From: Veillonella sp. T11011-6
GTDB taxonomy: Bacteria > Bacillota > Negativicutes > Veillonellales > Veillonellaceae
Assembly (NCBI RefSeq): GCF_002959755.1
Contig: NZ_PPCW01000001.1
Location: 62,001-126,000 of the forward strand
DNA: 64,000 nucleotides
Direction of reading: 5' to 3'
The notes below the pieces were generated by a model. The model ran no database searches, had not been told where the DNA came from, and saw only the letters and a program-made list of their open reading frames with translations. Position numbers and translations under genes: made by a program. Below are positions 27,776 through 36,502 of the stretch, piece by piece; position 1 is the stretch's first letter; each line of letters opens with the position of its first letter.

Positions 27776-29017
27776 TTGAAGTTAAATATTACGGCTATTG
27801 CTGACCGCATGATATGGTTCATAACTCTAATTTTTTTAGTGTTGTCGTTGACCATTTCCTTTGCCCTTGGCGATGCGAATTATGGTGCCTATGTATTATT
27901 TGTATGCCTATTTGGACTTATTATTTGTTATCTCATTCGAGAGCGGGGAGTTATTAAATTTAGGCTTACCTGGATGCATGGTTATATGCTCCTCTTCATT
28001 GGAGCCTGTTATCTGAGTACTATTAATGCTATAGAGCCATCTGTAGCACTCAGTCGAAGCTTTGATATCGTCAAAATATTCTTTATGCTTATCATTTTAT
28101 ACATGTGTTATCAAGATAAAACATCAGTGGACACATTATTAAAAATTGGTATGTGGACTGGTTATATAGTTTGTTTTTACACGGTATATTTCTATGGCTT
28201 AGATTACTTTATTATGGTTTTGTCATCTTCTGCACGAATTGCAAATGATGCATTAAATGCGAATACTGTAGGTTTATTAGGTGCCAATGCTATCGTTATG
28301 ACATTGTATTACATGTTATACGATCGACCTCGTTGGTGGAATATTATAGCCTTACCTACATTGGGGATTCTAGCAGCTACTGGTAGTCGTAAAGCGTTAG
28401 TATTTGTTGTTGTTGGTACAGTATTACTATTTGTATTTAAAAGTTTACGTAGTGCCAATGTAGTAAATTCTATTGCTAAGATTATTGGCTCATTGTTAGC
28501 TCTTACTATCATTGGTATTGCAGTTCTACAATTACCTATGTTTTCAGAGGTTCTGGATCGTATGTCGAGTATGGTGGATGCTTTCTCCGGTACTGGTGGT
28601 GATTCATCTACCATTATTCGTTTAGCCTTGGTTGATATAGGGTGGGATTTATTTTATCAATCGCCCATCACTGGGGTGGGGGTAAATAATCCATCTGTAC
28701 TTACCTATTTTTTATATGGTAAAGAGAATTATTATTTACATAATAATTATATTGAACTATTAGCAGGTACAGGGGTAATCGGCTTATTGGCGTATTACTC
28801 AATGTATATATACATTGCCTATAACTTAATTCGTTATCGGAACTTTCATAGTAATGAATATGTAATGGTACTGATTTTGTTCCTTTCTCAAATCGTTATG
28901 GATATGGGCATGGTTTCTTATGAAAGTAAGAGTACATATTTTTATATGATGATGTTTTATTTAGAGGTGCAATTGCTCCGGAAAGGACGTAAAAATGAAG
29001 CTCAGCAAGTTGTGTAA
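27776..29017 (+). CDS. wzy: O-antigen ligase/polymerase family protein (Wzy-like)
   Basis: A polytopic membrane protein of 413 residues with about ten to twelve hydrophobic segments. A large periplasmic loop lies at about 255-320 and contains the conserved pattern DIGWDLFYQSPITGVGVNNP and a following YYLHNNYIELLAGTGVIG stretch. Those are the usual Wzy_C features. It should join lipid-linked repeat units on the periplasmic side. The start is TTG at 27776 with AAGGAGG upstream. It overlaps the next gene by 23 bases. A WaaL-like ligase role cannot be excluded, but the capsule locus context with Wzx and Wzz favours polymerase. Confidence 0.82.
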   Translation: MKLNITAIADRMIWFITLIFLVLSLTISFALGDANYGAYVLFVCLFGLIICYLIRERGVIKFRLTWMHGYMLLFIGACYLSTINAIEPSVALSRSFDIVKIFFMLIILYMCYQDKTSVDTLLKIGMWTGYIVCFYTVYFYGLDYFIMVLSSSARIANDALNANTVGLLGANAIVMTLYYMLYDRPRWWNIIALPTLGILAATGSRKALVFVVVGTVLLFVFKSLRSANVVNSIAKIIGSLLALTIIGIAVLQLPMFSEVLDRMSSMVDAFSGTGGDSSTIIRLALVDIGWDLFYQSPITGVGVNNPSVLTYFLYGKENYYLHNNYIELLAGTGVIGLLAYYSMYIYIAYNLIRYRNFHSNEYVMVLILFLSQIVMDMGMVSYESKSTYFYMMMFYLEVQLLRKGRKNEAQQVV

Positions 29018-29927
29018 AGTTGGCATGTCCTTTTTAACAAAACCTTACTATCGCACGAGAGTATTGATCAAATTAGGTTATTATGACTCTTTAACTGATG
29101 AAGAGTTTTTAAAGAAGGTATTTCCTAAATACATGGGATATCCTTTAGATCTTGAGAACCCCAAAACTTTCAGCGAAAAGTTACAATGGCTAAAGGTTAA
29201 TTACAGAGAGCCTATACAAACGGTCATGGTAGATAAGCATGAGGCTAAAGATTTTATAGCTCACCGTGTAGGTGATCAATATATAATTCCCACCCTTGCT
29301 GTTTGGGACTCCGTAGAGGATATTGACTTTGATGCGTTACCTAATCAATTTGTGTTGAAGTGTACACATGATAGTGGGGGCATCGTTATTTGTAAAGATA
29401 AGTCATCCCTTGATCGGGAAGCAGCCAAAGCTAAATTAAGAACATCCCTAAAACGGGACTATTCACGTATTGCTAGGGAGTGGCCTTATAAGGAGGTTCC
29501 TCGTCGGATTATCGCAGAGGAATACTTATCTGAATTAGGTAGCAATGAAATCTTAGATTATAAGATGTATTGTTTCCACGGTGAACCAAAGATGACTGTA
29601 GTTTGTTCCGAACGTTTTTCTAAAACTGGAACGCGCATGAACTTCTATGATATCGATTGGAAACCTATGGGAATTCATTTTGGTCATTATCCGCCATTGC
29701 CAACAGAGTTCCCGAGACCTGAAACATATGATGAGATGTTAAGACTTGCTACGGAACTTAGTAAAGACTGCCCGTTTTTACGTGTTGATTTCTATGAAAT
29801 AAAGGGACGACTTTATATTGGAGAGTTAACGTTCTTCCCTGGTGCGGGATTAGAACAGTTTCGTCCTATATCAAAAGATTATGAATTGGGAGAGTGGTTA
29901 CACCTTGAGACTGTACATCGGAGCTGA
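28995..29927 (+). CDS. TupA-like ATP-grasp protein
   Basis: Belongs to the TupA-like ATP-grasp family, found in many surface polysaccharide loci and implicated in attaching amino-acid-like or sugar groups. The opening YYDSLTDEEFLKKVFPKYMG and FSEKLQWLK near residue 62 are typical. The ATP-grasp core has QFVLKCTHDSGG near 115, RRIIAEEYL near 172, and the metal-binding end RVDFYEIKGRLYIGELTF near 270. 310 residues with no membrane span. It overlaps wzy at its start. The actual substrate and whether it is a ligase or transferase are not known. Confidence 0.78.
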   Translation: MKLSKLCKVGMSFLTKPYYRTRVLIKLGYYDSLTDEEFLKKVFPKYMGYPLDLENPKTFSEKLQWLKVNYREPIQTVMVDKHEAKDFIAHRVGDQYIIPTLAVWDSVEDIDFDALPNQFVLKCTHDSGGIVICKDKSSLDREAAKAKLRTSLKRDYSRIAREWPYKEVPRRIIAEEYLSELGSNEILDYKMYCFHGEPKMTVVCSERFSKTGTRMNFYDIDWKPMGIHFGHYPPLPTEFPRPETYDEMLRLATELSKDCPFLRVDFYEIKGRLYIGELTFFPGAGLEQFRPISKDYELGEWLHLETVHRS

Positions 29928-31044
29928 TTTTGTCCCTACGGATATAAACAGAGAATTATTTGAAACTGGTAATGTAGAAGCTTTAGTTGGTAAAGAATTA
30001 TTAGGACTCTTTAAGCAATCTGATTTAAATGTGTTTAATCTAGAGGTTCCCTTAACTGATGCATCTACACCGATTGATAAATTTGGTAATAATTTAAAGT
30101 CTCCTACGAAAACAATATACGGTTATAAGGCTTTAGAACCTATATTTTTAACATTGTCTAATAATCACTCCTTAGATCATGGTGTAGAAGGATTAACTAC
30201 TACACTGGAGTTATTAAAAAAGCATGATATTAAAAATGCAGGTGCTGGTGCTAGTGTAAAAGCAGCTAAAAAGCCATTTATCTTTGAAAAAGAAGGTATA
30301 CGTATAGGATTTTACCTATGTGCAGAACATGAGTTTACAGTTGCTTCTTGTCATACAATGGGGGCTAATCCATTTGATGTATTAGAGAGCTTCGATGATG
30401 TAGAAGCTTTAAAGAAAACTTGTGATTATGTTATCGTCCTATATCACGGTGGGAAGGAGTTTTATCGCTATCCATCGCCAATGTTACAAAGATATTGTAG
30501 AAAATTTGTTGATAAAGGGGCAGACCTTGTAATTTGCCAACATAGTCATTGTATAGGTTCTCGTGAGGACTATGGTAAGGGGACTATTATTTATGGCCAA
30601 GGTAACTTTATCTTTAACTCCGAATCCTATATACATCATAAGGAGTTTGTAAAAGATTCCTTATTGATCAGTGTGGAGGCTACAAAGGATACCTTTATTG
30701 TATCTGAAGTGCCAATTCGTGGTACCGAAAGAGGCACTCGTTTGGCTACTGAATCAGAAGCCCTTGAAACATTGACGGAATATAAAAAGCGAAGTGAAAA
30801 TATTAGAGATGCTCATTTTGTAGCTCAAGCATATAAGGATTTTGCTGATACTCATGTAAAGCGATATTTGCGTGAATTTTTAGGTAGATCTTTTATTATC
30901 CGCGCAATAAATGGATTATTTGGACGAAAATTAATGCAACTTATTTTAGGAAAAACAAGTTATTTAGCAATTCAAAATTACTTGGAATGTGAAGCTCACC
31001 ATGAATTATTCTTGCGGGGCATTAAGAATATCAATAAAAAATAA
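29905..31044 (+). CDS. CapA-family metallophosphatase-like protein
   Basis: A poly-gamma-glutamate synthesis CapA-type protein with a calcineurin-like fold. The opening RLYIGADFVPT carries the first metal-binding Asp. LSNNHSLDHGVEGL supplies the N-N-H motif and LYHGGKEFY and ICQHSHCIGS supply later histidines, followed by IIYGQGNFIFN. It is therefore probably an active phosphoesterase or transferase. I choose TTG at 29905 (GGGAGAG at 29888-29894), which puts the family start RLYIG at residue 2. An ATG at 29881 would overlap the TupA gene by 47 bases. No signal peptide, so it may be cytoplasmic. Its substrate is unknown. Confidence 0.78.
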   Translation: MRLYIGADFVPTDINRELFETGNVEALVGKELLGLFKQSDLNVFNLEVPLTDASTPIDKFGNNLKSPTKTIYGYKALEPIFLTLSNNHSLDHGVEGLTTTLELLKKHDIKNAGAGASVKAAKKPFIFEKEGIRIGFYLCAEHEFTVASCHTMGANPFDVLESFDDVEALKKTCDYVIVLYHGGKEFYRYPSPMLQRYCRKFVDKGADLVICQHSHCIGSREDYGKGTIIYGQGNFIFNSESYIHHKEFVKDSLLISVEATKDTFIVSEVPIRGTERGTRLATESEALETLTEYKKRSENIRDAHFVAQAYKDFADTHVKRYLREFLGRSFIIRAINGLFGRKLMQLILGKTSYLAIQNYLECEAHHELFLRGIKNINKK

Positions 31045-32495
31045 TGGATACAAAAATAGTAGCTGCTGCTAAATGGTCTGTCATAACAGAGGTTTTAGCA
31101 AAGCTTATTACACCACTAACAAATATAATATTGGCCCATATGCTAGCACCTACGGCATTTGGGATATTGGCAACAATTATGATGGTTATATCCTTTGCAG
31201 AAATGCTAGCTGATGCGGGATTCCAAAAGTTTCTTGTACAGCATGAGTTTCAAAGTGATAAAGAGAAACAGGAGGCTACAGATGTAGCTTTTATTGCTAA
31301 CTTAGTTCTTTCTCTACTCTTATGGGGAGCTATTATAGTCGGTCGTGATGAACTGGCTGTATTAGTTGGAAATGATGGATTAGGCATACCGTTGGCCATA
31401 ATGGGGGCCATGATTCCGCTCTCTGCTTTCAGTAGTGTACAAATGGCCTTGTATAGACGGGACTTTAATTTTAAGTTTCTTCTTAACATTCGGCTCATCA
31501 CAATTCTGACTCCTATATTGATATCCATACCTATGGCGCTCATGGGATATGACTATTGGTCTTTAATCGCTGGTATGTTAGGGGCTCAGTTATTTACGGC
31601 TTTGGCTTTATTGAAGAGTAGGAAAAATCAAATCCATCTCTTCTTTAGTTCTCGAGTCTTTATGAATATGTTTAGTTATAGTGCATGGTCATTGGCTGAA
31701 GCATTTTCTATTTGGCTTACCGCATGGGTGGATACCTTCATTATTAGTCGCTTTTTAGATGCCTATTATTTAGGGATATACAAAATGCCTATGGCTATTG
31801 TTACAACTGTTATGGCCATGGCTACTTCATCTTTAGCGCCTGTATTATTTGCCGCTTTAAGTCGAGTTCAACAGGATGAACAGGCATTCTCAAATACATT
31901 CTTTACCTTCCAACGCTATATGGCTCTTTTTTTAGTACCTATAGGGATAGGCTTGTTTGTATTCCAAGACTTTGTTGTTGATCTCTTATTGGGACCACAA
32001 TGGAAGTTAGCAGGTATTGTATTGGGATCTTGGGCCTTGAGTTCCGCTATTATGACAGTAACAGCGAATTTGATTTCTGAAGTATTCCGTGCAAAAGGAG
32101 TTCCTAATTTATCATTCTGGACTCAAATATTACATTTAGTTGTATTAATACCAGTCATTTATATTTGTATTCAGTATGACTTTAGTACATTTGTCTATGC
32201 TCGCTCAATAGTACGCATGGAAATGTTAATGGTTGCCATGATTTTCTTAGCATTATTTATACATATGAGTGCTCTTCGGGTAATTACTAATATAGGTGTA
32301 TATCTAATTACCGCATCTATTGTTGGTGCTCTTGCATATAGTATTTTACATTTATATGATGCGGTGTGGTGGACTATAGCTTGTATGATTTTATGCGTTG
32401 TATTGTATGTAGTTATCTTATATCTCATACCATCTGAGCGCACTATTATCACTTCTGGCGTTGATAAAGTATTAAGTAAAGTAAGACGCTCATAA
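31044..32495 (+). CDS. wzx: Oligosaccharide flippase (Wzx-like, MATE/MVF superfamily)
   Basis: Moves the lipid-linked repeat unit across the inner membrane. 483 residues with about twelve to fourteen hydrophobic segments. The opening AAKWSVITEVLAKLITPLTN and the early LADAGFQKFLVQH loop are typical of the polysaccharide synthase/Wzx group. ATG overlaps the previous stop (TAATG). With wzy, the chain-length protein and the export protein it completes a Wzx/Wzy-dependent pathway. Confidence 0.9.
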   Translation: MDTKIVAAAKWSVITEVLAKLITPLTNIILAHMLAPTAFGILATIMMVISFAEMLADAGFQKFLVQHEFQSDKEKQEATDVAFIANLVLSLLLWGAIIVGRDELAVLVGNDGLGIPLAIMGAMIPLSAFSSVQMALYRRDFNFKFLLNIRLITILTPILISIPMALMGYDYWSLIAGMLGAQLFTALALLKSRKNQIHLFFSSRVFMNMFSYSAWSLAEAFSIWLTAWVDTFIISRFLDAYYLGIYKMPMAIVTTVMAMATSSLAPVLFAALSRVQQDEQAFSNTFFTFQRYMALFLVPIGIGLFVFQDFVVDLLLGPQWKLAGIVLGSWALSSAIMTVTANLISEVFRAKGVPNLSFWTQILHLVVLIPVIYICIQYDFSTFVYARSIVRMEMLMVAMIFLALFIHMSALRVITNIGVYLITASIVGALAYSILHLYDAVWWTIACMILCVVLYVVILYLIPSERTIITSGVDKVLSKVRRS

Positions 32496-32521
32496 TTGAC
32501 AGAACTATGAAAGGAGTACAT

Positions 32522-33619
32522 ATGCTTTCAAAAAATGTAGACTTAAACAATACGGTGATCCTTGTAACGGGAGCCGCTGGATTTGTAGGGGCTAATCTCG
32601 TTATGTCCCTGTTATCTGAAGCAGAAGGAACTCAAATTATCGGCATAGATTCTGTTAATGATTACTATGACGTGGCTTTAAAGGATTATCGTTTGCAACA
32701 AATTGACGAGATGAGCAAAGATAATAAAAATACGTGGATCTTTAAAAAAGGTAATATTGCAGATAAGGCCTTTGTTGAAGAAATCTTCTCTACCTATAAA
32801 CCACGTGTTGTTGTTAACTTAGCAGCACAGGCGGGTGTACGTTATTCTATTACAAATCCCGATGCGTATATCGAGTCTAATATTATTGGTTTCTACAATA
32901 TATTAGAGGCTTGTCGTCATTCTTATGATAATGGTGAAAGCGGAGTAGAGCATTTAGTTTACGCATCATCTTCTTCTGTATATGGTGCGAATAAACAAAT
33001 TCCATACTCTACAGAGCATAAAGTAGATAACCCTGTTTCTCTGTATGCAGCTACTAAAAAATCGAATGAATTATTGGCTTATTCGTATGCCAAGTTATAT
33101 AACATCCCTAGTACGGGGCTTCGTTTTTTCACTGTGTACGGTCCTGCAGGTCGTCCAGATATGGCATACTTTGGCTTTACTAATACGTTGCGGAGCGGTG
33201 GTACTATAAAAATCTTTAACTATGGTAACTGTAAACGTGACTTTACCTATATCGATGATATAGTAGAGGGCGTATCTAAGGTTATGTGTGCGGCTCCAGA
33301 ACGTCGCAACGGTGCCGATGGTTTACCAGTTCCTCCGTATGCTATTTATAATATTGGCAATAGTCATCCTGAAAATCTTCTAGATTTTGTGCGTATTCTT
33401 TCAGAGGAATTAGTTGCTGCTGGCGTATTACCAGAGGATTATAATTTTGAAGACCATAAAGAATTAGTGGCGATGCAACCAGGCGATGTACCTGTTACCT
33501 ATGCAGATACAAGTGCTCTAGAAGAAGATTTTGGATTCAAGCCAAATACATCTTTACGGGAAGGGTTACGGAAATTTGCTATATGGTATAAAGAGTTTTA
33601 CATGACGGAGGGCAAATAA
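32522..33619 (+). CDS. UDP-glucuronate 4-epimerase family protein
   Basis: Expected to convert UDP-glucuronate to UDP-galacturonate. The NAD-binding VTGAAGFVGANLVMSL, the IDSVNDYYDVALKDYRL segment (hallmark of this subfamily), the serine block YASSSSVYGANKQIPYS, and the YAATKKSNELLAYSY Tyr-Lys motif are present. FFTVYGPAGRPDMA is also specific to the uronate epimerases. The ATG at 32522 follows AAAGGA, so the frame-extending ATG at 32507 is unlikely. 365 residues. It is directly followed by the UDP-glucose dehydrogenase that makes its substrate. Confidence 0.9.
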   Translation: MLSKNVDLNNTVILVTGAAGFVGANLVMSLLSEAEGTQIIGIDSVNDYYDVALKDYRLQQIDEMSKDNKNTWIFKKGNIADKAFVEEIFSTYKPRVVVNLAAQAGVRYSITNPDAYIESNIIGFYNILEACRHSYDNGESGVEHLVYASSSSVYGANKQIPYSTEHKVDNPVSLYAATKKSNELLAYSYAKLYNIPSTGLRFFTVYGPAGRPDMAYFGFTNTLRSGGTIKIFNYGNCKRDFTYIDDIVEGVSKVMCAAPERRNGADGLPVPPYAIYNIGNSHPENLLDFVRILSEELVAAGVLPEDYNFEDHKELVAMQPGDVPVTYADTSALEEDFGFKPNTSLREGLRKFAIWYKEFYMTEGK

Positions 33620-34786
33620 ATGAAGATTGCAATTGCTGGTACAGGCTATGTAGGCCTTTCAAACGGTGTTTTATTAGCACAACATAATGAAGTGGTGGCC
33701 CTCGATATTATCCCTGAAAAGGTTGAAATGCTAAATCGCAAAGAGTCGCCTATTGTAGATGCGGAATTGCAGGAGTATTTAGCTACTAAGAAGTTAAACT
33801 TTAAAGCTACATTAGATCCTGTAGAAGCTTTTAAAGGTGCTGAGTATGTTATTATTTCAACGCCTACTAATTACGATCCTCAAAAGAACTTCTTTGATAC
33901 CTCTTCTGTAGAACAAGTTATTAAAACCGTATTAGATATTAATCCAGATGCTATTATGATTATTAAGTCAACTGTGCCCGTTGGGTATACAGTTCAAATG
34001 CGTAAGGAATTTAACACAGAGAATTTGATTTTCTCTCCAGAGTTCTTACGTGAAGGTAAAGCTTTATATGATAATTTACATCCTTCCCGTATTGTGGTAG
34101 GGGAAGATTCTGAACGGGCCCGTTGTTTTGGTCAACTCTTAGCTGATGGTGCCATTAAAGAAAATGTGCCTCAATTGTATACAGATTCTACAGAAGCAGA
34201 AGCTATTAAATTGTTTGCCAATACCTATTTAGCATTACGTGTGGCCTACTTTAATGAGTTAGATTCTTATGCTGAGGTTCGTGGCCTTAATACAAGCCAA
34301 ATTATTAATGGCGTTTGTTTAGATCCTCGCATTGGAGACTTCTATAATAATCCATCCTTTGGTTATGGTGGGTATTGCTTACCAAAAGATACTAAGCAGT
34401 TATTAGCTAACTATAATGATGTTCCACAAAATTTAATCTCTGCTATTGTAGATGCTAATAGAACTCGTAAAGACCATGTTGCAGATGTTATTATAGGGAA
34501 AAATCCAAAAATTGTTGGCATTTATCGCTTGACGATGAAAATGAATTCTGATAATTTTAGAGCATCTGCAATTCAAGGTGTAATGAAGCGTATCAAGGCA
34601 AAAGGGATTGCCGTCGTTGTTTATGAACCGACTCTTGATGCAGAAGATTTCTTTAATTCACCTGTTATCCGTAACTTTGAAGACTTTAAACGTGTTAGTG
34701 ACGTTATAGTGGCTAATCGTTGGGATAAGAGTTTAGAAGATGTGAAGGATAAAGTTTATACAAGAGATATTTTTGACCGCGATTAA
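33620..34786 (+). CDS. ugd: UDP-glucose 6-dehydrogenase
   Basis: Oxidises UDP-glucose to UDP-glucuronate with NAD. The N-terminal [19 protein letters not shown] is the Rossmann motif. [23 protein letters not shown] near residue 134 and the active cysteine in [14 protein letters not shown] near 250 are diagnostic. 388 residues is the short form found in capsule and teichuronate loci. ATG directly follows the epimerase stop with no gap, implying translational coupling. The pair should provide uronic acids for the capsule. Confidence 0.95.
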   Translation: MKIAIAGTGYVGLSNGVLLAQHNEVVALDIIPEKVEMLNRKESPIVDAELQEYLATKKLNFKATLDPVEAFKGAEYVIISTPTNYDPQKNFFDTSSVEQVIKTVLDINPDAIMIIKSTVPVGYTVQMRKEFNTENLIFSPEFLREGKALYDNLHPSRIVVGEDSERARCFGQLLADGAIKENVPQLYTDSTEAEAIKLFANTYLALRVAYFNELDSYAEVRGLNTSQIINGVCLDPRIGDFYNNPSFGYGGYCLPKDTKQLLANYNDVPQNLISAIVDANRTRKDHVADVIIGKNPKIVGIYRLTMKMNSDNFRASAIQGVMKRIKAKGIAVVVYEPTLDAEDFFNSPVIRNFEDFKRVSDVIVANRWDKSLEDVKDKVYTRDIFDRD

Positions 34787-34820
34787 GATAGATATGTATT
34801 ATGGCGTTTAGGAGTGTAAT

Positions 34821-35267
34821 ATGAAACGTTGGATACTATATATTCTATTAGGTCTAATTGTATTTTTTATATGGGATAATTCGATGCAAAATGGCGGATC
34901 TTCAGATGGATTTAGCTTGCTCTTTGCAGAGACCTTTGCTCCTATAGTAAATAAGTTAGGCTTTCATGGAAATATATGGACCTTGAATAGGATTGTTCGA
35001 AAGTTAGCCCATCTCACAGAGTTTACAATCCTTGGTGGTGTTTTATATACGATTCTACGTCGATATATTACATACGGTACCGTAATAAAGACCATAGGTT
35101 TAGGCATGTTGATAGCTGGTCTTGATGAATTTATACAATTGTTCTCACCAGGGCGTAGCTCTCAGATTTCTGATATTTTGATTGATACTGTTGGTGTTGT
35201 TATTGGTATTCTAGTAGTGAAGCTAGTCCATTACATCAGGTATAAACGAAGTACATTTAAAAATTAA
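34821..35267 (+). CDS. VanZ-like membrane protein
   Basis: A small inner-membrane protein of 148 residues with about four hydrophobic segments. Family motifs are RKLAHLTEFTILGG near residue 60 and DEFIQLFSPGRSSQISDIL near 101, followed by D-T-x-G. VanZ was named for teicoplanin resistance, but most homologues sit in envelope polysaccharide loci and have no proven function, so resistance should not be assumed. It is the last gene before the capsule terminator. A TTAGGAG ribosome-binding site precedes the ATG. Confidence 0.82.
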   Translation: MKRWILYILLGLIVFFIWDNSMQNGGSSDGFSLLFAETFAPIVNKLGFHGNIWTLNRIVRKLAHLTEFTILGGVLYTILRRYITYGTVIKTIGLGMLIAGLDEFIQLFSPGRSSQISDILIDTVGVVIGILVVKLVHYIRYKRSTFKN

Positions 35268-35291
35268 TTTGTTAATAATATACAAATATGT

Positions 35292-35334
35292 AAAAATACC
35301 TCATAATCTTAGCGATTATGAGGTATTTTTAATG
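35292..35334 (+). terminator. Terminator at the end of the capsule locus
   Basis: AAAAATACCTCATAATC pairs perfectly with GATTATGAGGTATTTTT around a 5-base loop (TTAGC). A and T flanks make it potentially bidirectional. Confidence 0.9.
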
Positions 35335-35407
35335 AAGATAGCATGAAAATATAAAAAATATATTAAATGAACATATTATAATTTATCTATTTTTATATAA
35401 AAACCAC

Positions 35408-35436
35408 TGTACAAGCCACTTTTCCCTTGATATAAT
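35408..35436 (+). promoter_or_regulatory. Promoter for the CpsB-like gene
   Basis: TATAAT at 35431-35436 preceded by TG one base upstream makes an extended -10. TGTACA at 35408-35413 is a fair -35 at 17-base spacing. The start codon is about 95 bases downstream. Confidence 0.6.
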
Positions 35437-35530
35437 CATGAATAGAAAATGAAAAATAAATGAGATAAACATGAACTTTATAAAGAGAACGATTTCTGTA
35501 AGGGATTATCGTAAGTAGAAGGGAAAGAAT

Positions 35531-36334
35531 ATGAATCGCGTGGTTGACTTACATGGTTGCATTTTGCCAGCTGTGTTAGGGCCTCAAGGGCCACAAACAA
35601 TGGCAGAATCAGTAAAAATGATAAAATCCTTGGCTGAACAAGGTATTACAGATATTTTTAGTACACCTGATGTAACCGTATCTATAGATATGAATACATG
35701 GGATGAGATGGAAACAACATTGAATGATGTGAAGCTTGCTGTAGGGGAACAACAAGTGGATGTAACTATTCATGGTGGTGCTCGCGTTTTGCTTTGTGAT
35801 GAAATGATTGAATATATTGCATCTCATCGCAATCAATATCTATTGGGGAATAGCCATTTTATGTTAGTGTCCATTCCTGAGAATAGCAAAGTTCATCACA
35901 TTAATGCATGGTTGCTAGCTTTGCTTAATATGGGGATTATTCCTATCATTAGTGAAGTAGAGACACATCGTCAATTGTTTACGAAACCAGAGCAATTGTT
36001 GGAATGGGTAGATAAAGGGATACTAATTCAATGTAATATGGCTTCCTTTAATCATAGCAATGCTAATTATCATAGAGCTATTGAATTATATCGCAATGGT
36101 CTAATTCACTTCTTTGGTACTGGTTACTGTAATCAAAGTGATGTGCAAGCACATCAAGGATACGTAGAAGCTATTTCTCAATTAGATAGTACGTACAAAA
36201 AAGATTTGTTGCCGAATATTCATCTCAATGAGCGCGATCTTTTAGCTGATCGCACATTCTATCCATCAGTGCCTTCTAGTTGGGTAGGTCAAAAGTCCAA
36301 TTTCTTGACACGTCTATTTGGTTTTACATTATAA
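35531..36334 (+). CDS. CpsB/YwqE-like PHP protein lacking most metal ligands
   Basis: Homologous to the PHP-domain tyrosine phosphatases that oppose capsule BY-kinases. The order VVDLHGCILPAV, QTMAESVKMIKSLAEQGITDIFSTP, GGARVLL, and the SEVETHR and FFGTGYCN blocks follows CpsB end to end over 267 residues. Metal-binding positions are changed: the usual HxH is H8-G-C10, the STP-H histidine is Asp47, the GAE glutamate is Arg85, the later histidine is Glu142, and the SDxH pair is G198/C200. Only the first histidine remains. It is thus probably not an active phosphatase, although binding may be kept. It has its own promoter after the capsule terminator. Confidence 0.72.
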   Translation: MNRVVDLHGCILPAVLGPQGPQTMAESVKMIKSLAEQGITDIFSTPDVTVSIDMNTWDEMETTLNDVKLAVGEQQVDVTIHGGARVLLCDEMIEYIASHRNQYLLGNSHFMLVSIPENSKVHHINAWLLALLNMGIIPIISEVETHRQLFTKPEQLLEWVDKGILIQCNMASFNHSNANYHRAIELYRNGLIHFFGTGYCNQSDVQAHQGYVEAISQLDSTYKKDLLPNIHLNERDLLADRTFYPSVPSSWVGQKSNFLTRLFGFTL

Positions 36335-36339
36335 TTTAT

Positions 36340-36390
36340 ATAGGTTCTTTTATTCATGCTGTATTGGCATGGCTAAAAGAGCCTATTTTT
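36340..36390 (+). terminator. Terminator after the CpsB-like gene
   Basis: TAGGTTCTTTTATTCATGC near 36341 pairs, with mismatches, with GCATGGCTAAAAGAGCCTA ending near 36385. It is followed by TTTTTA. Confidence 0.8.
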
Positions 36391-36436
36391 ACTTTATATT
36401 GTATTTGTTCTTGAAAACAACCACCATATATAGTAT
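36391..36436 (+). promoter_or_regulatory. Pair of candidate NrdR boxes
   Basis: ACTTTATATTGTAT (36391-36404) and ACCATATATAGTAT (36423-36436) both resemble the NrdR consensus (roughly ACACTATATATTGT). Their starts are 32 bases apart, about three helical turns, as NrdR requires. The second overlaps the -10 of the nrdD promoter. The match is by eye. Confidence 0.55.
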
Positions 36437-36439
36437 ACT
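36411..36439 (+). promoter_or_regulatory. Sigma-70 type promoter for nrdD
   Basis: TTGAAA (36411-36416) and TATACT (36434-36439) stand 17 bases apart, about 140 bases before nrdD. The same hexamer pair and spacing recurs before the rubredoxin gene. Confidence 0.72.
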
Positions 36440-36502
36440 GAGTTAGCGGTAAAAAATAGAGAGTTTAGTCATAATTCTTTACATTTTTACATATAAATTT
36501 AT

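Noticed and set aside
28995-31044. CapA-like gene as evidence of a poly-gamma-glutamate capsule
   Set aside because: capB and capC are absent, and the surrounding locus is of Wzx/Wzy polysaccharide type.
34821-35267. VanZ gene as evidence of glycopeptide resistance
   Set aside because: Only the family name suggests this. There is no vanA-type cluster, and VanZ-like genes are common in envelope loci.
35471-35518. Short open frame (15 codons) in the leader of the CpsB-like gene
   Set aside because: No ribosome-binding site and no sign of regulation by peptide; short frames like this are expected by chance.
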